From NCBI GenBank assembly GCA_013288805.1, contig JABDBE010000021.1, positions 1,244-43,668 of the forward strand: 42,425 nt of DNA, in the 5' to 3' direction. Every line of letters begins with the position of its first letter. The stretch's first letter is position 1. The notes under the pieces were generated by a model. The model was not told the DNA's origin and did no database searches. It saw only the letters and a list, made by a program, of their open reading frames with translations. Source of the stretch: Acidobacteriota bacterium. GTDB taxonomy: Bacteria; Acidobacteriota; Terriglobia; Terriglobales; Acidobacteriaceae. The translations under genes and the position numbers were made by a program. Shown here in pieces: positions 1 through 9,722 of this stretch.

Positions 1-753
1 ATCGTGGTGCTCTATAACCGGCTGCGCAAAAATCCGGACGACACAATGGCGCCGCGAACGTTTCTGTTTTCCGGCAAGGCAGCGCCTGCGTACCGACTGG
101 CGAAGCTCATTATTAAATTCATTAACAACCTGGCGGGGACCATTGACGGTGATCCAATCGTGCGAGGACGCCTTAGAGTGTTGTTCCTGCCGGAATACAA
201 CGTCTCGCTGGCGGAGAAACTCATTCCCGCGAGCGATGTTTCCAACCAGATCTCGACCGCGGGATATGAAGCCAGCGGCACGAGCAACATGAAATTCATG
301 ATGAACGGCGCTCTGACGATCGGCACCCGCGACGGCGCAACCATAGAGATGGCGGAGCAGGCAGGGGAAGAGAATTTCTTCTTGTTCGGCCTGACTGCAA
401 AACAAGTGGAGGATAGCGCGGGCTGGTACAATCCGCAGTGGCACTATGACCATGAGCCCGAGACCCGCGAGGCTCTGGACCTGATCTTCTCCAATTATTT
501 CAGCCGTAACGAACCGGGTGTCTTTGAACCGTTGCGCGATACGCTTCTGATTCACGACCACTACATGCATCTGGCTGACCTCAAATCGTATCTCGAGGCG
601 GATGCGCGGCTGCTTGAGCTGTACGCCGACCCCGACGCGTGGGCCGGCAAGGCCATTCTGAATGTGGCGGGCTCAGGGAAGTTCTCCAGCGATCGCAGCA
701 TTCACGAATACGCAACCGAGATCTGGAAGGTGGAACCATGTCCAGTGCCTTAG
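1..753 (+). CDS. glgP: glycogen/starch phosphorylase, C-terminal part (5' end outside window)
   Basis: This is the last 250 codons of an alpha-glucan phosphorylase, which releases glucose-1-phosphate from glycogen in the cytoplasm using pyridoxal phosphate. The reading frame is already open at base 1. The PLP-binding lysine lies in the GTSNMKF motif, preceded by the STAGYEAS segment and followed by NGALTIGT, all hallmarks of glycosyltransferase family 35. The C-terminal helices ([19 protein letters not shown]) also fit the family. Its stop overlaps the pgm start by 16 bases, so the two are probably translationally coupled: the enzyme makes glucose-1-P and the next gene isomerises it. Maltodextrin phosphorylase is the only realistic alternative and cannot be excluded from the C-terminus alone. 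Confidence 0.95.
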   Translation: MVVLYNRLRKNPDDTMAPRTFLFSGKAAPAYRLAKLIIKFINNLAGTIDGDPIVRGRLRVLFLPEYNVSLAEKLIPASDVSNQISTAGYEASGTSNMKFMMNGALTIGTRDGATIEMAEQAGEENFFLFGLTAKQVEDSAGWYNPQWHYDHEPETREALDLIFSNYFSRNEPGVFEPLRDTLLIHDHYMHLADLKSYLEADARLLELYADPDAWAGKAILNVAGSGKFSSDRSIHEYATEIWKVEPCPVP

Positions 754-2435
754 AAACCCGTCCATCTGGAACCAGCCCGAGTAATAATAAGGTTACGATC
801 TCGCCGCTCGCAGGCTTGCCCGCACCGAAGTCGATGCTGGTGGATGTTGCCCGCCTGGTGCGCGAGTATTACGAACGCAGGCCTGACCTTGACGATCCCA
901 ATCAAATGGTCATCTTCGGCACCAGCGGACACCGAGGCTCGCCGTTCCAAGGTACGTTCACCGAAGCTCATATTCTCGCTATCACGCAAGCGATCTGTGA
1001 ATATAGGCGCAGCCAAGGCACGGATGGCCCACTCTTTATGGGCAAAGACACGCACGGGGTGTCTGAACCGGCTCAGCGCACTGCGCTTGAAGTGCTGGCT
1101 GCAAACAACGTCGAAACCATAATCCAGCAGAATGACGGAGTAACTCCGACGCCGGTCATCTCTCGTGCCATTCTGGTTTACAACAGGGGGCGCAAGGATC
1201 ACCTCGCGGATGGCATCGTGATTACTCCATCGCACAATCCGCCGGAGGATGGGGGCTTCAAATACAACCCTCCCAGTGGCGGGCCAGCCGATACTCATGT
1301 GACGCAGTGGGTTGAGAATCGCGCCAATGAATTGCTGCGAGGCAATAACATCGGCGTCAAGCGAGTGCCGTTTGCGTCGGCCATGAAGGCCAGCAGCACG
1401 CATCAGGAAGATTTCGTTCTACCGTACGTTCGCGACCTGAAGAATGTCGTCGATATTGATGCGATCGGTAGCGCTGGCCTAAAGCTTGGGGTTGACCCGC
1501 TTGGCGGCGCGTCCGAGCCCTACTGGGAGCCGATCAATTCGATCTATGGCCTGAATGTGATTGTCACGAATCCTGTAATCGATCCGACCTTCTCTTTTAT
1601 GACGGTGGATCACGACGGCAAGATCCGCATGGATTGCTCGAGTCCATACGCGATGGCTCGGCTTGTCGCTATTAAGGATCAGTATCGCGTGGCCTTTGCC
1701 AACGATACCGACGCAGACCGGCATGGCATTGTTACACCGGGCTCGGGTTTGATGAACCCGAATCATTATCTGGCTGTGGCGATCGGCTATTTACTGGAAC
1801 ATCGTCCGCGCTGGAGTGCGCAGGTCGCTGTAGGCAAGACGCTGGTGAGCAGCAGCATGATTGATCGAGTTGTGAAAAAGCTTGGCCATCCACTTTGCGA
1901 AGTGCCCGTGGGCTTCAAGTGGTTCGTGCCAGGATTGGTCGACGGCTCGCAGTGTTTTGGCGGAGAAGAGAGCGCTGGAGCGAGCTTTCTGCGGTTGGAC
2001 GGGACAGTGTGGACAACCGATAAAGATGGGTTGATTATGGATCTGCTCGCGGCTGAGATCACAGCCCGCACCGGGAAGGATCCGGGCGAGCATTACCGAG
2101 AACTGACTGCGGAATTCGGCACGCCGTACTACACGCGCATCGACGCGCCGGCCACTCCCGAGCAAAAGTCGCGTTTGCAGAAGCTGTCGCCAGAGGCCGT
2201 GAAAGAGTCGAGCCTGGCTGGCGAAGCGATCACGGCGAAGCTGACTCGCGCTCCCTGCAATAACGCGGAGATCGGTGGATTAAAAGTCGTGGCCGGTAGC
2301 GGCTGGTTTGCCGCGCGTCCATCGGGCACGGAGAACATCTACAAAATTTACGCTGAGAGCTTCAAGGATGAGGCTCACTTGAATGCCATCATCAATGAAG
2401 CGCAGGCAATTGTGAGCAATGCGTTGCAGGGGTAA
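738..2435 (+). CDS. pgm: phosphoglucomutase (alpha-D-glucose-specific)
   Basis: The 565-residue protein interconverts glucose-1-P and glucose-6-P. The ATG at 738 is chosen because GGAAGGTGG lies just upstream and the family N-terminus ([13 protein letters not shown]) follows; longer readings in this frame run into glgP. Visible motifs are the phosphoserine loop TPSHNP (Ser about 165), the metal loop DTDADRHG (about 323), the sugar-binding loop GEESAG (about 409) and the phosphate-binding RPSGTEN (about 527). These, with the length, match the bacterial Pgm branch of the phosphohexomutases rather than ManB/AlgC. It overlaps glgP and sits 12 bases before the sugar kinase gene. Confidence 0.96.
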   Translation: MSSALETRPSGTSPSNNKVTISPLAGLPAPKSMLVDVARLVREYYERRPDLDDPNQMVIFGTSGHRGSPFQGTFTEAHILAITQAICEYRRSQGTDGPLFMGKDTHGVSEPAQRTALEVLAANNVETIIQQNDGVTPTPVISRAILVYNRGRKDHLADGIVITPSHNPPEDGGFKYNPPSGGPADTHVTQWVENRANELLRGNNIGVKRVPFASAMKASSTHQEDFVLPYVRDLKNVVDIDAIGSAGLKLGVDPLGGASEPYWEPINSIYGLNVIVTNPVIDPTFSFMTVDHDGKIRMDCSSPYAMARLVAIKDQYRVAFANDTDADRHGIVTPGSGLMNPNHYLAVAIGYLLEHRPRWSAQVAVGKTLVSSSMIDRVVKKLGHPLCEVPVGFKWFVPGLVDGSQCFGGEESAGASFLRLDGTVWTTDKDGLIMDLLAAEITARTGKDPGEHYRELTAEFGTPYYTRIDAPATPEQKSRLQKLSPEAVKESSLAGEAITAKLTRAPCNNAEIGGLKVVAGSGWFAARPSGTENIYKIYAESFKDEAHLNAIINEAQAIVSNALQG

Positions 2436-2447
2436 GAAGAACTTCGC

Positions 2448-3245
2448 ATGAAAGTGCTGGTGATCGATGTCGGCGGAACGCACGTGAAGATCCTCGCAAC
2501 TGGGCAGACTACCGCACGGGAATTTCCGTCGGGTCCGAAGATGACGCCACAACAGATGGTTTCAGGAGTCAAGCGGATCGTAGGCACGTGGGAATATGAC
2601 GCGGTCTCGATTGGCTATCCTGGGGCTGTCCTTCACAATCGACCGATTGCCGAACCCAACAATTTGGGAAGGGGCTGGGTCGGTTTTGATTTTCGAGCAG
2701 CATTCAGGCGTCCGCTTAAGATCATCAATGACGCCGCCATGCAGGCTTTGGGCAGTTACAAGGGCGGCAAGATGTTGTTCCTCGGCTTGGGCACGGGGCT
2801 CGGTTCGGCCTTTGTCGTGAATGGTATCGTGGAGCCGATGGAACTCGGTCATCTGCCTTACAAAAAGGGAACGTACGAGAGCTACGTCGGACTCGCTGGA
2901 CTGGAAAAACACGGCAAGAAGAAGTGGCGGCGCCACGTGAAAGATGTCGTGGCTCGCATGATCGCCGCTCTTGAACCCGACGACGTGGTACTGGGCGGAG
3001 GCAATGTCAGGAAGTTGAAAGAAATTCCTCCGCATTGCCGGGTAGGAGACAACGCTAATGCTTTCGCGGGAGGATTCAAACTCTGGGAGCAAGATGGGAA
3101 TCAACGGACTCCACTTCGCGTAGGCACCGTTTCAGCTAAGCACAACGGACGAAAGGAAAATGGACATGGCAGCACGCGTGGAATCAATCACCGGAAACCC
3201 GGTCGTCAAACGCCAAGCCTGGAAGGCTCTCGAAGCTCACTCTAA
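2448..3245 (+). CDS. ppgK: ROK-family sugar kinase, polyphosphate-glucokinase-like
   Basis: The 265-residue protein opens with the phosphate loop [11 protein letters not shown] and has the second loop [12 protein letters not shown] followed by ELGHLPY, the arrangement of PpgK-type ROK kinases. The ROK zinc motif CxCGxxGC is absent, as in PpgK. Such enzymes phosphorylate glucose with polyphosphate and/or ATP; the donor cannot be read from sequence. The recognisable fold seems to end near FKLWEQ, around residue 213. The last 50 or so residues are low in family character and the gene runs 86 bases into pgi, suggesting a lost stop codon. It sits between pgm and pgi, where a glucokinase would feed free glucose into glucose-6-P. 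Confidence 0.85.
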   Translation: MKVLVIDVGGTHVKILATGQTTAREFPSGPKMTPQQMVSGVKRIVGTWEYDAVSIGYPGAVLHNRPIAEPNNLGRGWVGFDFRAAFRRPLKIINDAAMQALGSYKGGKMLFLGLGTGLGSAFVVNGIVEPMELGHLPYKKGTYESYVGLAGLEKHGKKKWRRHVKDVVARMIAALEPDDVVLGGGNVRKLKEIPPHCRVGDNANAFAGGFKLWEQDGNQRTPLRVGTVSAKHNGRKENGHGSTRGINHRKPGRQTPSLEGSRSSL

Positions 3246-4824
3246 GGAGATCCAGAAGTCACATCTCCGCAATCTCTTTGCTGACGATCCCAAACGCGGC
3301 GAGCGCCTTACGTTAGAGGCAGTGGGAATCTATTTCGATTACTCAAAGAATCTGATCACCGACGAAACGCTTAAGCTTCTGCTCCAACTGGCCGAGGAAT
3401 CGGGCCTGCGGGCGCGGATCGATGCGATGTTCCGCGGCGAAAAGATCAACGTTACGGAGAAGCGGGCGGTTCTGCATGTGGCTCTGCGGGCGCCACGGGG
3501 AACATCCATCGTTGTAGACGGCGTGAACGTGGTGCCCGAGGTTCACGCTGTGCTCGACAAGATGACTGATTTTAGTAACCGTGTCCGGAGCGGCGCGTGG
3601 AAAGGCCATACCGGCAAGCGTATTCGCAACGTGATAAATATTGGCATTGGCGGGTCGGATCTCGGACCGGTAATGGCTTACGAAGCGCTGAAACATTACA
3701 GCGATCGAAACATGACGTTCCGCTTCGTTTCCAATGTCGATGGTACTGACTTTGCGGAAGCAGTCCAGGATCTCGATCCATCGGAGACTCTTTTCATCAT
3801 CTCTTCAAAAACTTTCACGACGCTGGAAACGATGACCAATGCGCACAGCGCTCGCGATTGGTCGCTCGCAGGTTTGGGAGGCGATGAAAAATCGGTCGCG
3901 AAACACTTTGTCGCGGTGTCGACGAACACTGCAGAAGTAGAAAAGTTCGGCATCGATACGGCCAACATGTTTGGATTCTGGGACTGGGTTGGCGGGCGCT
4001 ATTCCATGGATTCTGCAATCGGCCTGTCGACGATGATCGCGGTCGGTCCGGACAACTTCCGCGCTATGCTCGACGGGTTTCACCAGGTCGACGAACATTT
4101 TCGCACGACTCCGTTCGAACGGAATCTGCCGGTGCTGATGGGACTTCTCGGCGTCTGGTACAACAACTTTTTCGGAGCGCAGACGGTTGCCGTTTTGCCG
4201 TACGAGCAATATCTGAAACGTTTTCCCGCGTATTTGCAGCAGCTCACGATGGAGAGCAATGGCAAGCACGTGACCCTGGACGGAACGCGCGTCAACTACG
4301 ACACAGGCCCGATCTATTGGGGTGAGCCCGGGACCAACGGTCAACACTCGTTTTATCAATTGATTCATCAGGGCACCAGGCTGATCCCGTGCGACTTCAT
4401 CGCGTTCGTACAACCGCTGAATGCGCTTGGCCCACATCACGACATGCTTCTGGCGAACGTGTTTGCGCAGACCGAGGCGCTGGCGTTTGGCAAAACACCG
4501 GAGCAGGTAAAGGCCGAGGGAACGCCGGATTGGCTGGTGCCGCATCGCGTTTTCGAGGGCAACCGTCCATCGAACACGATTCTAGCGGAGCAGCTCACGC
4601 CGGAGGCATTGGGTAAGCTCGTGGCTCTGTACGAACACTCGGTCTTCACCCAGGGAACTATCTGGAACATCGACTCGTTCGATCAATGGGGAGTCGAATT
4701 GGGCAAGGCTTTGGCGCAGCGCATCATTCCCGAGATCGAGAGCAAAACCGAGCCCGCACTCAAGCATGACAGTTCGACCAACGCTTTGATCCGTCGTTAC
4801 CGTAAACTAAAAGTGGCCGCTTAA
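3160..4824 (+). CDS. pgi: glucose-6-phosphate isomerase
   Basis: The 554-residue enzyme interconverts glucose-6-P and fructose-6-P. Motifs include GIGGSDLGP, the SIS-type [11 protein letters not shown] phosphate-binding stretch, MESNGKHV with the catalytic glutamate, [13 protein letters not shown] with the catalytic histidine, and the C-terminal [11 protein letters not shown] with the catalytic lysine. The start at 3160 follows a GAAAGGA ribosome-binding site; an ATG two codons later (3166) is equally possible. The N-terminus [14 protein letters not shown] resembles other Pgi proteins, so the overlap with the preceding kinase is real and not a wrong start here. The reaction joins the glycogen-derived glucose-6-P pool to glycolysis. 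Confidence 0.97.
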   Translation: MDMAARVESITGNPVVKRQAWKALEAHSKEIQKSHLRNLFADDPKRGERLTLEAVGIYFDYSKNLITDETLKLLLQLAEESGLRARIDAMFRGEKINVTEKRAVLHVALRAPRGTSIVVDGVNVVPEVHAVLDKMTDFSNRVRSGAWKGHTGKRIRNVINIGIGGSDLGPVMAYEALKHYSDRNMTFRFVSNVDGTDFAEAVQDLDPSETLFIISSKTFTTLETMTNAHSARDWSLAGLGGDEKSVAKHFVAVSTNTAEVEKFGIDTANMFGFWDWVGGRYSMDSAIGLSTMIAVGPDNFRAMLDGFHQVDEHFRTTPFERNLPVLMGLLGVWYNNFFGAQTVAVLPYEQYLKRFPAYLQQLTMESNGKHVTLDGTRVNYDTGPIYWGEPGTNGQHSFYQLIHQGTRLIPCDFIAFVQPLNALGPHHDMLLANVFAQTEALAFGKTPEQVKAEGTPDWLVPHRVFEGNRPSNTILAEQLTPEALGKLVALYEHSVFTQGTIWNIDSFDQWGVELGKALAQRIIPEIESKTEPALKHDSSTNALIRRYRKLKVAA

Positions 4825-4911
4825 CGCGCATTTTTGGGAAGCACAGGCGAGAAGTCGCCGCCGCGTGAGCTGAGCGGTCCAACAAACTTTCCCTTTCAAA
4901 AGGAGTTCTAC

Positions 4912-5943
4912 ATGCAGCTCGGAATGATTGGTCTCGGACGAATGGGTGCGAACATGGTGCTGCGCCTGCTGAAGAATGGCCACAGTTGCGTGGTCTTCGA
5001 CAGGTCACCAAAAGCGGTTGACGAATTGGTTCAACAAAAGGCGGTTGGTTCGGCATCGCTCGCGGAGTTCGTGAAGAAACTGGAGAAGCCGCGAGCCCTC
5101 TGGTTGATGGTCCCGGCTGGAGTCGTCGATGAGACCGTTGCAGGGCTTCTGCCGCAGCTGGAAGCAGGAGACATCCTGATCGACGGCGGCAATTCTTATT
5201 ACGTGGACGACATCCGCCGCGCTAAGGAACTCTCCGCCAAGGGCATTCATTATGTGGATGTGGGTACGAGCGGCGGCGTGTGGGGCTTGGAGCGAGGCTA
5301 TTGCATGATGATTGGCGGCGAGAACGATATCGTCAAGCATCTCGATCCGATTTTCGCGACCTTAGCGCCCGGCATTGGAAACATATCTCGAACGCCCGGT
5401 CGCGACAAGGTCGGAGGTACTGCCGAGCAGGGCTACCTGCACTGCGGACCCAATGGCGCTGGCCACTTCGTAAAAATGGTTCACAACGGAATTGAATACG
5501 GAATCATGGCCGCGTACGCGGAAGGGTTGGGAGTTCTCCGCGCCGCCAATGTCGGCAAGCAGGAGCACGCTGCCGACGCCGAGACCACGCCATTGCGCGA
5601 TCCCGAACATTATCAGTATGACCTGAACCTGCCTGACATCACGGAAGTGTGGCGGCGGGGCAGCGTGATCGCATCTTGGCTGCTTGATCTGACCGCATCC
5701 GCCCTGCTTCAGGACCCGGCTTTGTCTCAGTTTGCCGGCCGAGTTTCCGACTCCGGCGAAGGTCGTTGGACGATCAAAGCGGCCATCGATGAAGCTGTGC
5801 CAACGCCGGTTCTGACCACGGCGCTCTACGAGCGCTTCAGTTCGCGCGGCGAAGCCGACTTCGCCAACAAGCTCCTGTCGGCGATGCGCTTTCAATTTGG
5901 CGGACATCATGAGAAGCCGGGTGAGAAATCGCAGGCCGCCTAG
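4912..5943 (+). CDS. gnd: 6-phosphogluconate dehydrogenase, short (GndA/YqeC) type
   Basis: The 343-residue protein oxidatively decarboxylates 6-phosphogluconate to ribulose-5-P. It starts at 4912 behind an AAAGGAG ribosome-binding site, directly with the Rossmann motif [12 protein letters not shown]. Substrate-binding [14 protein letters not shown] and catalytic [14 protein letters not shown] (Lys, Asn) are present. At about 340 residues it belongs to the short subfamily, often NAD-linked, unlike the roughly 470-residue enterobacterial enzyme. The 87 bases separating it from pgi hold no gene. pgl follows after 19 bases, so the two oxidative pentose-phosphate steps are adjacent, in reverse order to the pathway. 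Confidence 0.95.
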   Translation: MQLGMIGLGRMGANMVLRLLKNGHSCVVFDRSPKAVDELVQQKAVGSASLAEFVKKLEKPRALWLMVPAGVVDETVAGLLPQLEAGDILIDGGNSYYVDDIRRAKELSAKGIHYVDVGTSGGVWGLERGYCMMIGGENDIVKHLDPIFATLAPGIGNISRTPGRDKVGGTAEQGYLHCGPNGAGHFVKMVHNGIEYGIMAAYAEGLGVLRAANVGKQEHAADAETTPLRDPEHYQYDLNLPDITEVWRRGSVIASWLLDLTASALLQDPALSQFAGRVSDSGEGRWTIKAAIDEAVPTPVLTTALYERFSSRGEADFANKLLSAMRFQFGGHHEKPGEKSQAA

Positions 5944-5962
5944 CGAGTGACGGAGAGCCGTT

Positions 5963-6652
5963 ATGAAAGTCGAAGTATTTTCTGATGCAGATGCAGTCGC
6001 ACGGCAGGCTGCCGCACTGATCGCAACCGAGGCGCGTGCGGCGGTCGCTGCCCGTGGCCGTTTCGTCCTGGCGGTGAGCGGCGGCCACACTCCCTGGGCA
6101 ATGTTGCGTGCGCTAAGTGCGGAGGACGTTCCCTGGCCGAATGTTTATGTAACGCAAGTCGACGAACGCGTCGCACCTGCAGGAGACCCGGACCGAAATC
6201 TTACTCACATTCGTGAAAGCTTGCGTGCCCCGTTGCCTCCCGAGCAGCTTCTCGCCATGCCCGTCGAAGCGCCAGATCTGCAAGCAGCCGTTGCACGATA
6301 CGCCGCAAGCCTTCAGGAGATTGCAGGTTCGTCGCCGGTGCTCGACCTGGTTCACCTCGGTCTTGGGCCGGACGGTCATACGGCGTCGTTGGTTCCGGGA
6401 GATCGCGTCCTCGAAGTTACGGACGCGGACGTTGCGCTTACCGGCATCTATCAAGGAAGACGTCGAATGACCCTGACGTACCCGATGATCAATCGATCGC
6501 GTCGCATTCTGTGGCTTGTGACCGGGAGTGAAAAAGTCGAGATGCTTGGACGTTTGCGTAAAGGTGATTCGTCGATTCCGGCGGGCAGGATTCGGCAGGA
6601 TCAAGCAATCGTGTTTGCCGATCAAGCTGCTGCCCAGCAGGTTGCAGCCTAA
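5963..6652 (+). CDS. pgl: 6-phosphogluconolactonase
   Basis: The 229-residue protein of the NagB-like fold hydrolyses 6-phosphogluconolactone to 6-phosphogluconate. Diagnostic motifs are AVSGGHTPWAML near residue 36, the QVDERVAP segment, and GLGPDGHTASLVPG near residue 135, which carries the catalytic histidine. Length is typical for the DevB/Pgl family. A GGAGAGCC ribosome-binding site precedes the ATG. It lies between gnd and glgX. The enzyme that would make its substrate, glucose-6-P dehydrogenase (zwf), is not found in this window, so it must be encoded elsewhere or upstream of glgP. Confidence 0.95.
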   Translation: MKVEVFSDADAVARQAAALIATEARAAVAARGRFVLAVSGGHTPWAMLRALSAEDVPWPNVYVTQVDERVAPAGDPDRNLTHIRESLRAPLPPEQLLAMPVEAPDLQAAVARYAASLQEIAGSSPVLDLVHLGLGPDGHTASLVPGDRVLEVTDADVALTGIYQGRRRMTLTYPMINRSRRILWLVTGSEKVEMLGRLRKGDSSIPAGRIRQDQAIVFADQAAAQQVAA

Positions 6653-6704
6653 GCAGAGCCGACAGTCCCCTCGAACAAAACATACATTGGGCAGGAAATG
6701 AATC

Positions 6705-8831
6705 ATGAGCATCGGGCTGGATGATCCGGTCGCAAACCGGGATCAGGACATCTCACCAACAACTCAAAGTAAAAGCCGAAGCTCTCCGCTGGGAAGCACA
6801 ATTCGCGATGGCGGGGTTAACTTCAGTATTTTCTCTCGTTCCGCAACCGGGATGGAGTTGCTGCTCTTCGATCATGAAGACGATGCCCGACCCGAGCGCA
6901 TCATTCCGATCGATCCGTCGCACCGAACCTATCACTACTGGCACGCATTTGTCTCCGGCCTACAATCGGGCCAGATTTACGGTTATCGGGCGTACGGCCC
7001 GTACGATCCCGCGAGCGGGATGCGATTTGATTCGAGTAAAGTCCTTCTCGATCCCTACGGCAGGAGTGTCGTAGTCCCGAAGAACTACGATCGCGAGGCT
7101 GCTAAACATGCGGGTGGCGACGCCGCGAGTGCGATGAAGAGCGTCGTGGTAGATGTGAGCGCGTACGATTGGGAGTCTGACGCGCCGCTTCACCGACCAT
7201 CCTCGCAAACAATTATTTACGAGATGCACGTGCGAGGCTTCACCCGCGACCCGAGTTCTGGTGTTTCCGAAAACATATGCGGCACTTTTGCGGGATTGAT
7301 CGAGAAGATTCCATACCTCCAGCAGCTTGGCATTACCGCGGTTGAGTTGCTGCCGATCTTTCAGTTCGATGCCCAGGACTGTCCGCCGGGCCTGGTTAAT
7401 TATTGGGGTTATGCGCCGGTTTCGTTTTTCGCGCCGCACCAGGCATACAGCTCGCGTCAGGGCCAACTTGGCCCCGTCAATGAGTTTCGCGATATGGTGA
7501 AAGCGCTTCATCGCGCTGGCATCGAGGTCATCCTCGACGTTGTCTACAACCATACCGCCGAAGGCGATCATTCCGGCCCAACGCTGAGTTTCCGTGGACT
7601 GGACAACAACGTTTATTACATCCTGGAAAAAGATCGCTCGCGCTATGCCAACTACAGCGGCACGGGAAACACACTTAACGCAAACAATGCGATCGTCCGG
7701 CGCATGATCCTCGACAGCCTGCGCTACTGGGTCGAGGAGATGCATGTGGACGGATTTCGGTTCGATCTCGCGTCAATCCTCACTCGTGATTCGGACGGCC
7801 AGCTGCTGGCGAGCCCGCCTGTGCTTTGGGATATTGAATCCGACCCCGTGCTTGCGGATACCAAGATCATCGCCGAGGCCTGGGACGCGGCCGGTTTGTA
7901 CCAGGTCGGGAGCTTCATTGGAGACAGTTGGAAGGAGTGGAACAGCCGCTTCCGCGACGACGTTCGCAGCTTCTTCCGCGGCGATCGCGGTTCGGTGGGA
8001 AGCGTGGCCGACCGATTTCTCGGCAGTCCCGAGATCTATGGCCACAAGGATCGCGAAGCTGAGGAGAGCGTCAACTTTGTGACCTGTCACGACGGCTTCA
8101 CGCTGAATGATCTGGTCTCATACGACCACAAGCATAACGAAGCGAATCGCGAAGACAACGCCGACGGCCTTAATGATAACCGGAGCTGGAATTGCGGGGT
8201 CGAGGGGGCTAGCGATGATCCGGCGATTGAGCGATTGCGCAATCGGCAAGCCAAGAATTTTTTGAGCATCACCATGCTCTCGCTCGGTATTCCGATGTTT
8301 GCCATGGGCGACGAAGTCCGGCGCAGCCAGTCCGGCAACAACAACGCTTACTGCCAGGACAATAAAATTAGCTGGTTCGATTGGACATTATTGGAGAAGC
8401 ATGCGGACCTGCATCGCTTCCTCCGGCTTCTGATCAGACGGCGGCTGCTCCGAGATTTGGAGAGCGAACTCCAACCCAAGCCCCTGCACCAACTGCTGCA
8501 GGAGGCCACGAAAGCCTGGCATGGGGTAAAGCTGAACCAGCCGGACTGGAGCGACGACTCCCACAGTTTCGCCTTCGGCGCGGAGCTGCCAAAGGAAAAC
8601 CTGCTCTTTCATCTAATCGCAAACGCTTATTGGAAGCCGCTCGATTTCGAATTACCACGGGCGAACAGCAGCCCAGATCCGTGGCGTCGCTGGATCGATA
8701 CCTCCCTCGATTCGCCGCAGGACATTGTTCTATGGCATTCCGCCCCGGCTGTTCCCGGCTACACGTATCACGTCGGACCGCGCTCGGTGGTCGTGCTCTA
8801 CTGCGACTCTGCGGCAACTCGAATGGCGTGA
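6705..8831 (+). CDS. glgX: glycogen debranching enzyme GlgX
   Basis: The 708-residue GH13 isoamylase-type enzyme cleaves alpha-1,6 branches of phosphorylase-limit glycogen. An N-terminal CBM48 module (SPLGSTIRDGGVNFSIFS, residues about 25-110) precedes the TIM barrel. Conserved regions are VVYNHTAEGD, GFRFDLAS with the nucleophile Asp354, IIAEAWDAAG with the acid Glu391, and TCHDGFTL with Asp463. Length is normal for GlgX. It closes the operon and functionally complements glgP at the front: phosphorylase shortens outer chains and GlgX removes the stubs. The tRNA-His island begins 22 bases after its stop codon. Confidence 0.95.
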   Translation: MSIGLDDPVANRDQDISPTTQSKSRSSPLGSTIRDGGVNFSIFSRSATGMELLLFDHEDDARPERIIPIDPSHRTYHYWHAFVSGLQSGQIYGYRAYGPYDPASGMRFDSSKVLLDPYGRSVVVPKNYDREAAKHAGGDAASAMKSVVVDVSAYDWESDAPLHRPSSQTIIYEMHVRGFTRDPSSGVSENICGTFAGLIEKIPYLQQLGITAVELLPIFQFDAQDCPPGLVNYWGYAPVSFFAPHQAYSSRQGQLGPVNEFRDMVKALHRAGIEVILDVVYNHTAEGDHSGPTLSFRGLDNNVYYILEKDRSRYANYSGTGNTLNANNAIVRRMILDSLRYWVEEMHVDGFRFDLASILTRDSDGQLLASPPVLWDIESDPVLADTKIIAEAWDAAGLYQVGSFIGDSWKEWNSRFRDDVRSFFRGDRGSVGSVADRFLGSPEIYGHKDREAEESVNFVTCHDGFTLNDLVSYDHKHNEANREDNADGLNDNRSWNCGVEGASDDPAIERLRNRQAKNFLSITMLSLGIPMFAMGDEVRRSQSGNNNAYCQDNKISWFDWTLLEKHADLHRFLRLLIRRRLLRDLESELQPKPLHQLLQEATKAWHGVKLNQPDWSDDSHSFAFGAELPKENLLFHLIANAYWKPLDFELPRANSSPDPWRRWIDTSLDSPQDIVLWHSAPAVPGYTYHVGPRSVVVLYCDSAATRMA

Positions 8832-8853
8832 TTTCTGACGAGGTTTAGAAGAA

Positions 8854-8878
8854 TCTGGGGTGGGAGACGGGAATCGAA
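8854..8878 (+). repeat. attachment-site direct repeat, left copy
   Basis: These 25 bases are identical to 12916-12940 and correspond to the 3' acceptor/T-arm end of tRNA-His. Identity stops at once on both sides. This copy is followed by sequence that cannot fold into a tRNA, so it is the displaced 3' end left by integration. Confidence 0.9.
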
Positions 8879-9270
8879 TCCCGCTCAAAACGTAGTTTCA
8901 ACTAGATGCAGGGCACGAACGGCGCTGTAAAACGATGCTAGTACATGTAAGGCAGTGGCAATGGATCGCGGATTGATCGCAGGTCGTCGTGGGTTTTCCA
9001 CCACTCTCCTCAGTTCACTTTCCTTTTCGATACCCAGAATCAATTCCACAGCCACCGACCTTTGGGTTATGAGTGCCGATAGATATTTTTAACTTGTTGA
9101 ATGTGGGGCATGGGCGATGCCTTACAAGTGCTGAAAATCACCCTCGGGAACGTTCGGGAACAATGAATCGTGAGCGAATGTGAGCCGATTGATTCCTGAA
9201 ATCGGAGAGTCGGGATTGGATGAGAGTCGAATAGCCGTTCCTCGTCAACCTAGAGTACCCGAAGCACAAC
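8879..9270. other. non-coding left end of the element
   Basis: No credible gene lies here. The stretch holds a site at 8960-8982 with two GATCGCRG-type units that resembles one at 12873-12898 near the other end, a short direct repeat CGGGAA at 9145-9150 and 9155-9160, and a 6-bp inverted repeat at 9185-9205. It lies downstream of the HNH gene and probably contains integrase or excisionase binding sites. Confidence 0.5.
8960..8982 (+). repeat. subterminal repeat, left (possible integrase arm site)
   Basis: The sequence AATGGATCGCGGATTGATCG and the bases after it contain two tandem GATCGC units 11 bases apart. It is nearly identical to the site just after the integrase stop codon at the right end. 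A pair of similar direct repeats inside both element ends suits arm-type binding sites of a tyrosine recombinase; this role is inferred. Confidence 0.5.
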
Positions 9271-9720
9271 TCACTCACGGCATAGTGCTCGCAGCAGTAA
9301 ACGAATTTGCATAAGATGGGATCGATTCAACCTCAGAGCATCGATAGTATACTTGGCGGACTCCGTTAATCCTTCCCAGCGCCCGTCTGGCAGCTCTCTG
9401 AAATGGTTCTCAAAATCGTCTCGGCACAGGTCCACGAATCCGATGCCTTTCGCCACCAATTGAGAGTCTGGCCATTTCGCCCACTTGATGTGATTACACG
9501 GATGGCACGCGTAATATAGGTTGTAGAAGTCTTCTTTGAGGGCGGGGAACTCGGACACGGGCCAAAAGTGGTCGAGTTCAAAATTCTCCTCGCCTGCTGC
9601 GAACAGTTCTTCAATTAAGCAGTATGCGCACGTCTTTCTGAAATCGGAACGAACGTATGGTCGAAATGACTTGTAGCCATCAGAGATCGATGGCGCTGGC
9701 TTCGTCCTAATAAATTTCAT
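9271..9720 (-). CDS. HNH endonuclease
   Basis: The 149-residue protein has a beta-beta-alpha-metal HNH core: a CAYC zinc knuckle (about residues 31-34), the central DHFWP with the catalytic-type histidine, and NLYYACHPCNHIKW with the second CxxC pair and the final N/H positions. Such proteins cut DNA in restriction, phage-defence and mobile contexts. The C-terminal half (SAKYTIDALRLNRSHLMQIR) is a helical tail seen with other small HNH proteins. The ATG at 9720 is two bases after the stop codon of the PD-(D/E)XK gene, so the two are almost certainly cotranscribed and coupled. Its target and partner are unknown. Confidence 0.88.
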   Translation of the reverse strand: MKFIRTKPAPSISDGYKSFRPYVRSDFRKTCAYCLIEELFAAGEENFELDHFWPVSEFPALKEDFYNLYYACHPCNHIKWAKWPDSQLVAKGIGFVDLCRDDFENHFRELPDGRWEGLTESAKYTIDALRLNRSHLMQIRLLLRALCRE

Positions 9721-9722
9721 AG

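Noticed and set aside
3805-4545. 246-codon minus-strand frame inside pgi
   Set aside because: It lies entirely antisense to the well-supported pgi, has Arg/His-rich composition, no ribosome-binding site and no family motif; it is a GC-driven shadow frame.
5362-6090. 242-codon minus-strand frame over gnd and pgl
   Set aside because: It is antisense to two recognised enzymes and spans their gap; composition is not protein-like.
8854-8930. Second tRNA-His gene at the left att repeat
   Set aside because: Only the 3' 25 bases match; the following bases cannot form the anticodon, D and acceptor arms, so it is an att fragment.
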